A DNA stretch of 42,057 nt from Gemmatimonadota bacterium (GTDB lineage: Bacteria > Gemmatimonadota > Gemmatimonadetes > Gemmatimonadales > Gemmatimonadaceae): positions 1 to 42,057 of the forward strand of contig JAQBPY010000055.1 in NCBI GenBank assembly GCA_028287285.1, written 5' to 3'. The translations under genes and the position numbers were made by a program. The notes beneath the pieces were generated by a model. The model had not been told where the DNA came from, searched no databases, and saw only the letters and a program-made list of their open reading frames with translations. Below, in pieces: positions 17,912 through 25,607 of this stretch; within the stretch, counting starts at the first letter, position 1, and each line of letters opens with the position of its first letter.

Positions 17912-19101
17912 CGCCGCTCCGGCTTCGCCAGCAGCTCGCGGCATTCTCTCCCCTTTCGGCCATAACGCTAGCGGCAGCGGCTCTCACACGTCTCAGCGGG
18001 GCGCGCACTGCGCTCGAGGGCGCGGAAACGCTCGTGGCGCACCATTACGACGCGCAAAGGGCGGTGCTCACCGACTCGGGACGGAGCGCGCTGCAGGTCG
18101 CGATCGAGCTAGCGGTGAATGTACGGGGAGAGGAGCGGATCGTGGGATTGCCCGCCTTCCAGTGTTTCGAGGTCGCATCCGCGGCCGTGGGCGCTGGCTG
18201 TCGGATCGACTTCTACGACGTCGATCCGTACACCTTGGGTCCGGACCTTGATTCCCTCGAGCGCATGCTGCGCCGCGGCGTGAAGGTCGTGGTCATCGCG
18301 CCGCTGTACGGAGTGCCCGTGGCCTGGGATGAGGTGCGCGCTCTCGTGGATCTGTACGGCGCGCGCGCCATCGAGGATGCCGCCCAAGGGCACGGAGCAC
18401 GCTGGAACGGAAAGCGGCTCGGATCCCTGGGGCTGCTGAGTGTGGTGAGCTTCGGGCGCGGCAAGGGATGGACCGGTGGGGCGGGCGGCGCCCTCCTGAT
18501 GCGTGGTGACTTCAGCGCCGTCGAACCGCCGATGCAGCACTCGGCTCAGGAGGCGCGGATCTTCGCGGTAACGCTTGTGCAATGGCTCGCCGGGAGACCG
18601 TGGCTTTATGGGCTTCCCGCGTCCGTCCCTTCGCTCGGGCTTGGCGAGACGCGCTATCATGGTCCCACCCCACCAGAACGAATGGCGGCTATCTCCGCAT
18701 CGGTCGTTCGGTGGACGCATGACATGTCGGCCCGCGAAGCCGGCGTGCGCCGCGAGAACGCCGAACGTTGGCGGCTCGAGTTGCCGGCGCGGACCCTAGC
18801 GGGGCTACCCCACCTCACACCGGGAGCGGTGCCCGGGTATCTCCGCTTGCCTATTCGCCTGAGCCCCGCCAGCGCGGCGTCTGCATCGAGCGGGCAAGCG
18901 AAGCGCCTCGGCGTTGCTCGCAGCTATCCGGTGCCCTTGGAACGCGTCGCGGAGATCGCAGGCAACCTGTGCGAGTCGCGTCCAGTCAACCCCGGTGCCG
19001 ACCTCCTCGCCGCGCGCCTCGTGACGCTGCCGACCCACTCACGCTTATCAGAGGACGACCGGAGGGCGATCGTCGACCTGTGCGGCGGCTGGACGTACTG
19101 A
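17908..19101 (+). CDS. DegT/DnrJ/EryC1/StrS-family aminotransferase
   Basis: A PLP-dependent fold type I enzyme of 397 residues. LTDSGRSAL (54-62) binds the cofactor phosphate. EDAAQGHGA (156-164) has the aspartate and glutamine that hold the pyridine ring. SFGRGKGWTGG (181-191) carries the probable Schiff-base lysine, K186. The family converts keto-sugar nucleotides to amino sugars. This branch, with SFGRGKG rather than the usual SFxxxKNL-type loop, is divergent, so another substrate is possible. The GTG at 17908 gives a GTGA overlap with the FemAB stop; the open frame extends upstream to 17743 but only as an antisense-like reading of that gene. A product with a new amine would suit the FemAB neighbour, which is inference. 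Confidence 0.85.
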   Translation: MTPLRLRQQLAAFSPLSAITLAAAALTRLSGARTALEGAETLVAHHYDAQRAVLTDSGRSALQVAIELAVNVRGEERIVGLPAFQCFEVASAAVGAGCRIDFYDVDPYTLGPDLDSLERMLRRGVKVVVIAPLYGVPVAWDEVRALVDLYGARAIEDAAQGHGARWNGKRLGSLGLLSVVSFGRGKGWTGGAGGALLMRGDFSAVEPPMQHSAQEARIFAVTLVQWLAGRPWLYGLPASVPSLGLGETRYHGPTPPERMAAISASVVRWTHDMSAREAGVRRENAERWRLELPARTLAGLPHLTPGAVPGYLRLPIRLSPASAASASSGQAKRLGVARSYPVPLERVAEIAGNLCESRPVNPGADLLAARLVTLPTHSRLSEDDRRAIVDLCGGWTY

Positions 19102-19129
19102 GGCGCACCCGCACAGGCCGCCCGTCGGT

Positions 19130-20137
19130 TCAGACCTGGTAGTACTCCCGATACCAGGTCGCGAACCGGCCAAGCCCCGTCGTGAGTGGCGTTCCCGGCC
19201 GGAAGCCCACGTCACGTTCTAGGTCGCTGACGTCGGCGAACGTCGCAAGCACGTCGCCTGGCTGCATTGGCAGCAGGCGCACGTTCGCAGTGCGCCCAAG
19301 GTGCCGCTCGAGGGTCGAGATCATCTCCAGCAGTTCTACCGGCTCGCTGTTTCCGATGTTGTACACGCGGTACGGCGCGAGGCTCGAGCGCGGGTCAGGG
19401 TTGGCGCTCGACCACTCGCGGTTTACCGCTGCCGGTCGGTCGGTGGTGCGCATCACCCCCTCCACAATGTCGTCAATGTAGGTGAAATCGCGACGCATCT
19501 GGCCATGGTTGTAGACGTCGATCGTTCTGCCGGCGAGGATGTCGCGGGTGAAGGAAAAGTACGCCATGTCCGGGCGGCCCCACGGTCCATAGACCGTGAA
19601 AAAGCGGAGTCCCGTCGTGGGCAGCCGGTAAAGATGACTGTACGTGTGGGCCATCAGCTCGTTCGCTTTCTTCGTCGCCGCGTAGAGACTCACCGGATGA
19701 TCCACCCCCTGCGCGACCGAGAAAGGCATCGTGCTGTTGGCACCATACACCGAGGACGATGACGCGTAGACGAGATGCTCGACCTCGCTATGCCGGCATC
19801 CCTCGAGGATGTTCATGAAGCCCACGAGGTTGCTGTCGACGTACGCATTGGGATTGGACAACGAATAGCGTACGCCGGCCTGGGCGCCGAGATGCACCAC
19901 GCGCGCGAACCGCTCCCGTGCGAACAGCGCTGCCATGCCATCACGGTCGGCAAAGTCGAGCCGCTTGAAACGAAAGCCCTCCCGCGGCGCGAGCCGGGCG
20001 AGGCGCGCCTCCTTCAGCGTCACGTCGTAGTACGAATTCAAGTTGTCGATTCCGACCACCTCGTCACCTCGCTGGAGCAGGCGCTCCGCGAGATGGTATC
20101 CGATGAAGCCCGCCGCGCCGGTGACGAGGATCTTCAT
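19130..20137 (-). CDS. NAD-dependent sugar-nucleotide epimerase (UDP-glucuronate 4-epimerase-like)
   Basis: An extended short-chain dehydrogenase/reductase of 335 residues. TGAAGFIG (6-13) is the NAD-binding motif, serines lie at 127-129, and YAATK (152-156) is the catalytic Tyr-x3-Lys. [16 protein letters not shown] and [16 protein letters not shown] are typical of the UDP-glucuronate 4-epimerase/CapI group, suggesting it supplies UDP-galacturonate or a related sugar. The exact substrate is inferred. The start at 20137 is fixed by the MKILVTG N-terminus and by an ATGA overlap with the stop of the upstream GT4 gene. It is convergent with the aminotransferase, with only 28 bases between, and it is not part of the duplicated module next door. 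Confidence 0.9.
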   Translation of the reverse strand: MKILVTGAAGFIGYHLAERLLQRGDEVVGIDNLNSYYDVTLKEARLARLAPREGFRFKRLDFADRDGMAALFARERFARVVHLGAQAGVRYSLSNPNAYVDSNLVGFMNILEGCRHSEVEHLVYASSSSVYGANSTMPFSVAQGVDHPVSLYAATKKANELMAHTYSHLYRLPTTGLRFFTVYGPWGRPDMAYFSFTRDILAGRTIDVYNHGQMRRDFTYIDDIVEGVMRTTDRPAAVNREWSSANPDPRSSLAPYRVYNIGNSEPVELLEMISTLERHLGRTANVRLLPMQPGDVLATFADVSDLERDVGFRPGTPLTTGLGRFATWYREYYQV

Positions 20138-21399
20138 TGGAGTGCCGGTACTTCGGTCACCCACCGAGTGTCGGGCGCCGGGTCGGCGTGGCCGAGCGTC
20201 ATTTGCAGCAAGCGGTCGTTGATTGTGCGGATGTCATAATGCTTGCGTACCCAGTCGCGAGAGGCGTCACCGAGCTTCGCGAGATCGTCCGGGCTCACCT
20301 CAGCGAGCCTGCGAATCGCCATCGCAAGGGCGGCGGAATCCTCGGGCGGAATGGCGAACGGCCGCATCGCATCGGGGATCGATTCAGGTACGCCGCCAAC
20401 CATAGTGGTGATCACCGTGGTGCGGAGCAGCAGCGTCTCTTGGACGATACGGGCCTGGTTCTCTATAAAATTGCCGAACACGATGCTCGGCAGGATCAGC
20501 GCATCCGCGTTGGCCACCTCGCGAAACAGTTCGTTCGAAGACAGGGTCCCGAGAAAGCGGACGTGATCGGAGAGTGCATTGTCGCGGACAAACTGCTCGA
20601 GCGAACGGCGCAAGTGTCCTTCTCCGACAATGGTAAACGAAACGTCGCGCATGCCTTCGCGGATGACGTCGCGCACCGCTTCAAGGGCGAACTGCATCCC
20701 CTTTTCCTCACTCAGCCTCCCCGCAGAGATTAGGCGGAGCCTGCCGTTCGGTCGGAACGTGCGAGGCAGGCCCTGCGGAAACTTCTCGAAGTCGAAGCCA
20801 CCCGGGACGACACGAAGCTTCGCCGGCGCACACCCGCGCTCGACCAGGTGCTGCATCATGAACCGTGTATTGGTGAACACCACGTCGCATTCATCGAACA
20901 CCGTCTGCACTTCTGCCGGCGACAGCTCTCCCGTATAGCGCGGCACCTCGGGTCCGTGGTAGTACAACCCGATCGGGACGCCTGGGTAGAGTCTGTCGAG
21001 CCAGGTGAAGGCGATGGCGCTTGTGAGGTTGTGGATCAGCCAGAGGTCAGGAGCATGCTCTGGCAATACCAGCATCCGGGCCCACTCCGTAATGCGGCGA
21101 CGCGTGCTACCTTGCACGCGCCGGGCGAGGCCGGCCGCGCGCAGACAGAACGAGGGACGACGGACAAGGCTAGTGACAATCCGTCCAAGATACTTCGGGA
21201 CGTCTCGCACAGTATTTGGGTAGTTGATCGTTCGCTGGTCGAGCTTGAACCGCGCGATCGTCTCATTGTCGGCGGATCCCATCGAGCCACTTGAGTAGAT
21301 CGCGATGTCGTGGCCGTCTCGGACGAACTGCGCGAATTCTGTATCGAAACCCGGACGATAACTCGCTGGGTAGTATTGGCTGATGATCGCGATATTCAT
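20134..21399 (-). CDS. Glycosyltransferase family 4 (intact GT4 of duplicated module, copy 1)
   Basis: A GT-B fold retaining glycosyltransferase of 421 residues. [17 protein letters not shown] opens the first Rossmann half. [11 protein letters not shown] (198-207) sits at the domain link, [17 protein letters not shown] (220-236) begins the donor-binding half, and ENQARIVQE is the E-x7-E motif that binds the nucleotide sugar, ahead of MVGGVPESI. It overlaps the epimerase start by four bases and is followed upstream by GT2a after 48 bases, so all three are probably one minus-strand operon. A degraded second copy of this gene lies at 23344-23479. That remnant shares the first 16 residues and the 200-228 region. 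Confidence 0.92.
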   Translation of the reverse strand: MNIAIISQYYPASYRPGFDTEFAQFVRDGHDIAIYSSGSMGSADNETIARFKLDQRTINYPNTVRDVPKYLGRIVTSLVRRPSFCLRAAGLARRVQGSTRRRITEWARMLVLPEHAPDLWLIHNLTSAIAFTWLDRLYPGVPIGLYYHGPEVPRYTGELSPAEVQTVFDECDVVFTNTRFMMQHLVERGCAPAKLRVVPGGFDFEKFPQGLPRTFRPNGRLRLISAGRLSEEKGMQFALEAVRDVIREGMRDVSFTIVGEGHLRRSLEQFVRDNALSDHVRFLGTLSSNELFREVANADALILPSIVFGNFIENQARIVQETLLLRTTVITTMVGGVPESIPDAMRPFAIPPEDSAALAMAIRRLAEVSPDDLAKLGDASRDWVRKHYDIRTINDRLLQMTLGHADPAPDTRWVTEVPALQ

Positions 21400-21447
21400 G
21401 TCAGTTGTTACGGACTTGACGGTGGCGAGCGGTGCTGATACTGGCGA

Positions 21448-22533
21448 TCACGGGGACCCGCGCCTTGCTCGTCGATAAAGCGACCGAGCGATCCGTTCTA
21501 GGGATACCGGCACCGATGCGAGCGCAATGAGGCCCAGCGTGCGACCGTGCCGGGGCTGGTAATATACGGCTCGCGCTAGGGCGCGCCGTGCCGCACCACG
21601 GTTACCTGACTCGAGTTCGGCTTGACCCAGCCAGCGGTAACGGCCAGCAAGCACTCGGCGAAGAGATCGCGTGTCGAGGGGTATCCGGTCGCGATGCGCA
21701 TCGATGAGCGGCAACATCGTCCGGAGGCTGTTGCGCGCTTGGACGACCATCATATCAGGCCGGGTCAGCTGGTCCGCTCCCCCGATACGGTACAGTGCCA
21801 TGGGAATGTCGATGAACCCAACGAGCCCCTCGCGGCACATTCGCATGCACCAGTCGTAGTCTTCCCCCGCACGCATGCTCTCGTCGAAACCGCCTGCCGC
21901 ATCGAGCGCCGATCGGCGGACCATGACGGTGGGCATGTTTATGTAGCTACCGATAAACATCGGGCCGAAGAGGTCGCCGACGTGCGCCGTAGCGGTGCCA
22001 ATGCCCGATGGAAGCGGGAGCTCGAATCGGCGAGGAAATAGTTGATCCATCGGAGTCAACTTCCACGCTGGATATGCGACGCGAGTGTACCGCGGGTGTA
22101 GCATTTCAAGTTGTGCGTTCACTGCCGATACGTCGGTCCAGACGAGGCCGAGTTGTTCGTCCGCGAGCATGCAGGCCACTTCGAGCGCTATCTTGTCTCG
22201 GTCCCAGATGTCGTCCGAGTCACAAAAAGCGATGAACTCGCCAATTGCCATGGCGATTCCGGCGTTTCGCCCGGCCGAAAGGCCGGCATTTGGTTGCCAG
22301 GTGTATTGCACGCGCGGGTCGTGACCGAATTCGCGGGCCACGAGCGCATCAGTTCCGTCGGTTGAACCATCGTCGACGACCAAGACCTCGAGTTCGGCGT
22401 AGCTCTGCGCGAGTACGCTCGACAGTGTTTGCGCCAGACAGTAAGCGCGATTGTACGTGGGAAGCACGATGCTCACCAACCCGCATTTGGCTTGAGGCGC
22501 CGGAGACCTGTGAGTCACGTCGTCGACTGTCAT
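21448..22533 (-). CDS. Glycosyltransferase family 2, GT2a of duplicated module, copy 1
   Basis: A soluble GT-A enzyme of 361 residues. LVSIVLPTYNRAYCLAQTL and VVDDGSTDGTDALV bind the nucleotide, AFCDSDDIWDRDK contains the acidic metal site, and GGFDESMRAGEDYDWCMRM has the ED of the base. The C-terminal third, starting near QARNSLRTMLPL, is a helical tail also found in the second copy. The ATG at 22533 is chosen because it sits ten residues before the end of the variable leader and leaves room for the divergent GT2b remnant; the frame is open to 22623 through that remnant. By eye it is about 70 percent identical to the protein at 23522-24625. Both copies are intact, so both may be used. Confidence 0.9.
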   Translation of the reverse strand: MTVDDVTHRSPAPQAKCGLVSIVLPTYNRAYCLAQTLSSVLAQSYAELEVLVVDDGSTDGTDALVAREFGHDPRVQYTWQPNAGLSAGRNAGIAMAIGEFIAFCDSDDIWDRDKIALEVACMLADEQLGLVWTDVSAVNAQLEMLHPRYTRVAYPAWKLTPMDQLFPRRFELPLPSGIGTATAHVGDLFGPMFIGSYINMPTVMVRRSALDAAGGFDESMRAGEDYDWCMRMCREGLVGFIDIPMALYRIGGADQLTRPDMMVVQARNSLRTMLPLIDAHRDRIPLDTRSLRRVLAGRYRWLGQAELESGNRGAARRALARAVYYQPRHGRTLGLIALASVPVSLERIARSLYRRARRGSP

Positions 22534-22549
22534 TCCGTCAAGTAACCTC

Positions 22550-22554
22550 GGAGG
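22550..22554 (+). promoter_or_regulatory. Surviving ribosome-binding site of the GT2b pseudogene
   Basis: GGAGG stands five bases before a TTG at 22560 that begins the conserved LRALVSVVIPTHNR reading frame. It marks the original start of the dead gene, whose coding sequence no longer reads through. Confidence 0.5.
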
Positions 22555-22559
22555 AAACG

Positions 22560-23271
22560 TTGCGCGCTTTGGTCTCCGTCGTGATACCGACCCACAACAG
22601 GCTCCACTATTTGAGGCAAACACTCCAGTCGGTCATCGCACAAACCCACACGTTTTGGGAGATAACTTGTGATCGATGCCGGTTCGACGGATCCAATCGC
22701 TTCGGTGGTGGAATCCTTCGACGACGTGAGGACTCGGTATATGCCGCAGCCTCACTGAGGCGTATGTGCCGCGAGAAATTAGGCATCGAGAACGCTCAGG
22801 GGGAATTTACGAGCTTCTTGGATTCGCACGACATGTATACGCCTGAGTATATCGCGAAGAAGGTATCGTACGCCACGCAAAATCCCACGGCTGTACCGGT
22901 GGGGCGCGGGCTGTCGCTACGTGGACCGCGACAATGTCGAAATACTCCGTCCAACGTTTGCCCGCCCATCGGAAACTATGAGGAGCTGGCCATCTTTACG
23001 GCCTTCCAGGGGGACCAACAACATTTTCGCAAGGACGGCTTTACTCCGCAAGCTTGGCGGATTCACGAGAACTTGCGCGAGGTCGAGGATAGAGAAATGC
23101 TGCAGCGAATAGCACTTTCAAGGTCACATTGGATTCGTGCAAGAAACGCTAGTGAGTGTTCGTGTTCATGCGGAGGTACGCCCCGGAAGGGATGTGCGAT
23201 CCGTCGAAGGTAGCTATTCGCTGATTCGATCTCAATTGAAGTCGGACGTGCGAAGGAGGTCGGCCGCGTGA
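22560..23271 (+). pseudogene. Decayed glycosyltransferase family 2 (GT2b of copy 1)
   Basis: Segments of a GT2 closely matching the intact GT2b at 24629-25564 appear in order but in different frames. LVSVVIPTHNR and VIAQTHTFWE come first. After a shift near 22670 comes VIDAGSTDPIASVVESF, ended by a TGA. After another shift come FTSFLDSHDMYTPEY and SYATQNP, then GCRYVDRDNVEILRP, YEELAIFTAF, TNNIF, EVEDREMLQRIA, and finally VRVHAEVRPGRDVRSVEGSY to a TGA at 23269. The metal-site DSDD has become DSHD. About 75 C-terminal residues are missing compared with the intact copy. Several frameshifts plus a terminal deletion make it non-functional. Confidence 0.88.
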
Positions 23272-23343
23272 GACTTGTTCAACTTCGGACGTCGGTGCTC
23301 GAGGCGTCGTGAATATATGCGCGCCGTGGTATACTGGGGGCGC

Positions 23344-23479
23344 TCGTCCGGCTGAGATATGTCTGAGTTGTCCGTTCGGTCGGTAGGTCCTGGACTGCTC
23401 GCCTGTAAATCGGTCGAAATCGAAGCCGCCTTGGCCGATAACTGGCGGGGTAATGTTGGCTGATAATGCCGATTTTCAT
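23344..23479 (-). pseudogene. Remnant of glycosyltransferase family 4 (GT4 of copy 2)
   Basis: The minus strand from 23479 reads MKIGIISQHYPASYRP, nearly the same as the N-terminus of the intact GT4 at 21399. It then jumps, one frame over, to GGFDFDRF followed by RTYRPNGQLRHISAGR, which matches residues 200-228 of the intact protein. So roughly residues 17-200 are deleted internally and everything after about 228 is gone. The two ends of the internal deletion in the intact gene both encode a PG-FD stretch, so short homology may have guided the loss. What remains cannot fold as a GT-B enzyme. Confidence 0.82.
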
Positions 23480-23521
23480 TCGGTTCGCGGTCGGTCATCG
23501 TGATGGACTGCGGCTACAATG

Positions 23522-24625
23522 CTACCGCAGCCCCCGTTTGGCCCCGCGGTAGACCGACACCATCGTCTCGGCGAACGGTGCAGGAAGAAGCGCTAGGCAA
23601 AGTAGGCCCAGCGTACGGGCGTGGCTCGGTTGGTAATATATACTTTTGAGGAGCGCTCGCCACGATCGACCACGATGGCCCGCGTCGAGCTCCGCTTCGC
23701 CTAGCCATCGATATCGTCCGGCGAGTACCCGCCGGAGCATGCTCGGGGATAGGTCGATGCGATCTCTGTGCGCGGTAATGAGTGGTAGCATGGTCCGGAG
23801 GCTGTTCCGGGCCTGATCCACCATCAGTGCCGGCCGGGTGATCTGATCGGGCGCACCGATACGATAGTCGGCCATCGGGACGTCCACGAACGCCGCCGGC
23901 GCCTCCAGGCACATGCGTATGCACCAATCATAGTCCTCCCCCGCCCGCATGGTCTCGTCGAACCCGCCGGCGCGATCGAGGAGCAGACGTCGCACCATGA
24001 CAGTCGGCATGTTGATGTAGCTTCCGATAATCATCGGGCCAAAGAGGTCACCAACGTACGCGGTCACGTCAGTCCCGTCCGAATCAAGGTGCAGGGTGAT
24101 CGTCTTCTGGAAGAGCTGCTCCATGGGAGTCATCTGCCACGCAGGGTACGCCACTCGAGTGTAGCGCGGGTGCAACGTCTTGTAGTTGATGTCCACGGCT
24201 ACCACGTCCGTCCAAACAAGGCCGATCCGCTCGTCAGCTCGCATACAGGCAGCCTCAATGGCTATTTTTTCGCGGTGCCAAATGTCGTCGGAATCGCAGA
24301 AGGCGATGTATTCTCCGAGGGCGATAGCAATGCCCCTGTTGCGCGCGGCGGAGAGCCCCGCATTCTGGAACCACGCATATCGAATACGCGGATCGTGTCC
24401 AAATTCCCGCTCGATCAGTTCCCCTGTCCCGTCCGTAGACCCATCGTCGATGATCAACACTTCCATCTGACGATAGCTTTGCTCCAGCACGCTCGAGAGC
24501 GTTTGCCCGAGACAATAGGCACGATTATAGGTGGGTAGAACGATGCTCACCAAGCCAAACGTCACCTGAGGCGTTTCCGATCCAGGGGACTGGTCTGAAC
24601 CCGATTCTAGGCGAGGAGAGTTCAT
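23522..24625 (-). CDS. Glycosyltransferase family 2, GT2a of duplicated module, copy 2
   Basis: A 367-residue GT-A enzyme, paralogue of 21448-22533. LVSIVLPTYNRAYCLGQTL, LIIDDGSTDGTGELI, AFCDSDDIWHREK and GGFDETMRAGEDYDWCIRM carry the nucleotide, metal and base motifs. The segment DLFGPMIIGSYINMPTVMVRR is almost unchanged between copies. The main differences fall around residues 150-180 (QKTITLHLDSDGTD here), which could alter acceptor choice. The start at 24625 lies three bases from the divergent GT2b ATG, so promoter and ribosome-binding elements for each gene must lie within the other. No clear ribosome-binding site precedes this start, and a GTG about 21 codons in is an alternative. The GT4 remnant lies downstream. 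Confidence 0.9.
   Translation of the reverse strand: MNSPRLESGSDQSPGSETPQVTFGLVSIVLPTYNRAYCLGQTLSSVLEQSYRQMEVLIIDDGSTDGTGELIEREFGHDPRIRYAWFQNAGLSAARNRGIAIALGEYIAFCDSDDIWHREKIAIEAACMRADERIGLVWTDVVAVDINYKTLHPRYTRVAYPAWQMTPMEQLFQKTITLHLDSDGTDVTAYVGDLFGPMIIGSYINMPTVMVRRLLLDRAGGFDETMRAGEDYDWCIRMCLEAPAAFVDVPMADYRIGAPDQITRPALMVDQARNSLRTMLPLITAHRDRIDLSPSMLRRVLAGRYRWLGEAELDAGHRGRSWRALLKSIYYQPSHARTLGLLCLALLPAPFAETMVSVYRGAKRGLR
24614..24618 (+). promoter_or_regulatory. Ribosome-binding site of intact GT2b, inside GT2a
   Basis: AGGAG, part of GCGAGGAGAG, stands seven bases before a GTG at 24626 and ten before the ATG at 24629. It lies within the first codons of the divergent GT2a gene. Either start is possible; the proteins differ by one residue. 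Confidence 0.55.
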
Positions 24626-24628
24626 GTG

Positions 24629-25564
24629 ATGTTCACGGTTGATGAGTTGGTTTCAATTGTCATACCGACATACAACCGGAGCGCGCTCCTGCGACAAGCG
24701 ATCGAATCCGTCATGGCGCAAACCCACACAGCGTGGGAAGTCCTGGTGATCGACGATGGGTCGACCGAGCCCATTCAGCAGGTCGTGGAATCATTCCAAG
24801 ACATGCGGATGCGCTACCTCAGGCAACCGCAACAAGGCGTGTCCGTGGCGCGGAACTACGGGATCCAAGAGTCAAAAGGGAAGTTCATAAGCTTCCTCGA
24901 CTCGGATGACATGTACGAGCCCCATTGCCTCGAGGCAAAGATAGTTTATGCGGCAACGCATCCTGACGCGATTGTCATAGGAGCAGGTTGCCGATATATC
25001 AATACGGACAATCAAGAAATCCTTCACCGAACGCCTCCGCGTACCAATGCGACGTACGACGATCTCGCAATCTTCACCGCCTTTCCGGGTGGCACAAACA
25101 ACATTTTTGTCCGAAGCGATGCGTTAGGAGCAACCGGAGGCTTCACTACGCATCTCGTGGAGGCCGAAGATCGCGAGCTCCTTCAGCGACTATCGCGACG
25201 GGGGAGAATAGGATTTGTTCACGATACACTGGTGTGCGTTCGCGTCCATACCGAAGTGCGAAAGGGAAGAGACCTAGAGTCCGTCCGCCCCAGTTATGCC
25301 TGGATAAGGGCACAAATGTCGGATAAGCAATTGAGAGTGCGCTCAGAGGCGTGGGAGTACGTCTCGTTCGGGAGGCGCTACTGGGCGAGAAAGTCGTACG
25401 TGACCGGAGTGTACAACTTCGCCTGTTCTTTCACAAAGTACGTGCCGCAGATCCATCCAGAGTTGTCGCGTCTCCGCACCATCGCCGAAGGTGTCATTCC
25501 GGAGCGACTATACTCTCATTTATCTCGTATATTCCGATCATTCCGGCGTGCGAGGATAGGGTAG
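24629..25564 (+). CDS. Glycosyltransferase family 2, GT2b of duplicated module, copy 2
   Basis: An intact 311-residue GT-A enzyme. LVSIVIPTYNRSALLRQAI, VIDDGSTEPIQQVV, SFLDSDDMYEPHCL and a later VEAEDRELLQRLSR give the nucleotide-binding strand, metal site and base. The C-terminal ~80 residues (from about YAWIRAQM) are helical and basic; this part is missing from the pseudogene copy at 22560-23271. It starts three bases from the divergent GT2a and is followed after 43 bases by the frameshifted acyltransferase on the same strand. GT2b is not close in sequence to GT2a beyond the shared fold, so the two probably add different sugars. Confidence 0.9.
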   Translation: MFTVDELVSIVIPTYNRSALLRQAIESVMAQTHTAWEVLVIDDGSTEPIQQVVESFQDMRMRYLRQPQQGVSVARNYGIQESKGKFISFLDSDDMYEPHCLEAKIVYAATHPDAIVIGAGCRYINTDNQEILHRTPPRTNATYDDLAIFTAFPGGTNNIFVRSDALGATGGFTTHLVEAEDRELLQRLSRRGRIGFVHDTLVCVRVHTEVRKGRDLESVRPSYAWIRAQMSDKQLRVRSEAWEYVSFGRRYWARKSYVTGVYNFACSFTKYVPQIHPELSRLRTIAEGVIPERLYSHLSRIFRSFRRARIG

Positions 25565-25607
25565 CAGGATTGTAGAGCGTTTGACCTCCATGAAGGAATG
25601 ATCCGAA

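Larger units (their letters stand above)
20134..25564. repeat. Tandem duplication of a GT4-GT2a-GT2b module with complementary decay
   Basis: Reading left to right, copy 1 is GT4(-) 20134-21399, GT2a(-) 21448-22533, GT2b(+) remnant 22560-23271. Copy 2 is GT4(-) remnant 23344-23479, GT2a(-) 23522-24625, GT2b(+) 24629-25564. Gene order, strands and the spacing between GT4 and GT2a (48 and 42 bases) agree. Over 42 bases at the two GT4 5' ends (ending at 21399 and 23479) I count 34 identical. The epimerase on the left and the acyltransferase on the right occur once, so they bound the unit. The junction at about 23271-23344 lacks the ends of both GT2b and GT4, consistent with one deletion. Confidence 0.85.
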
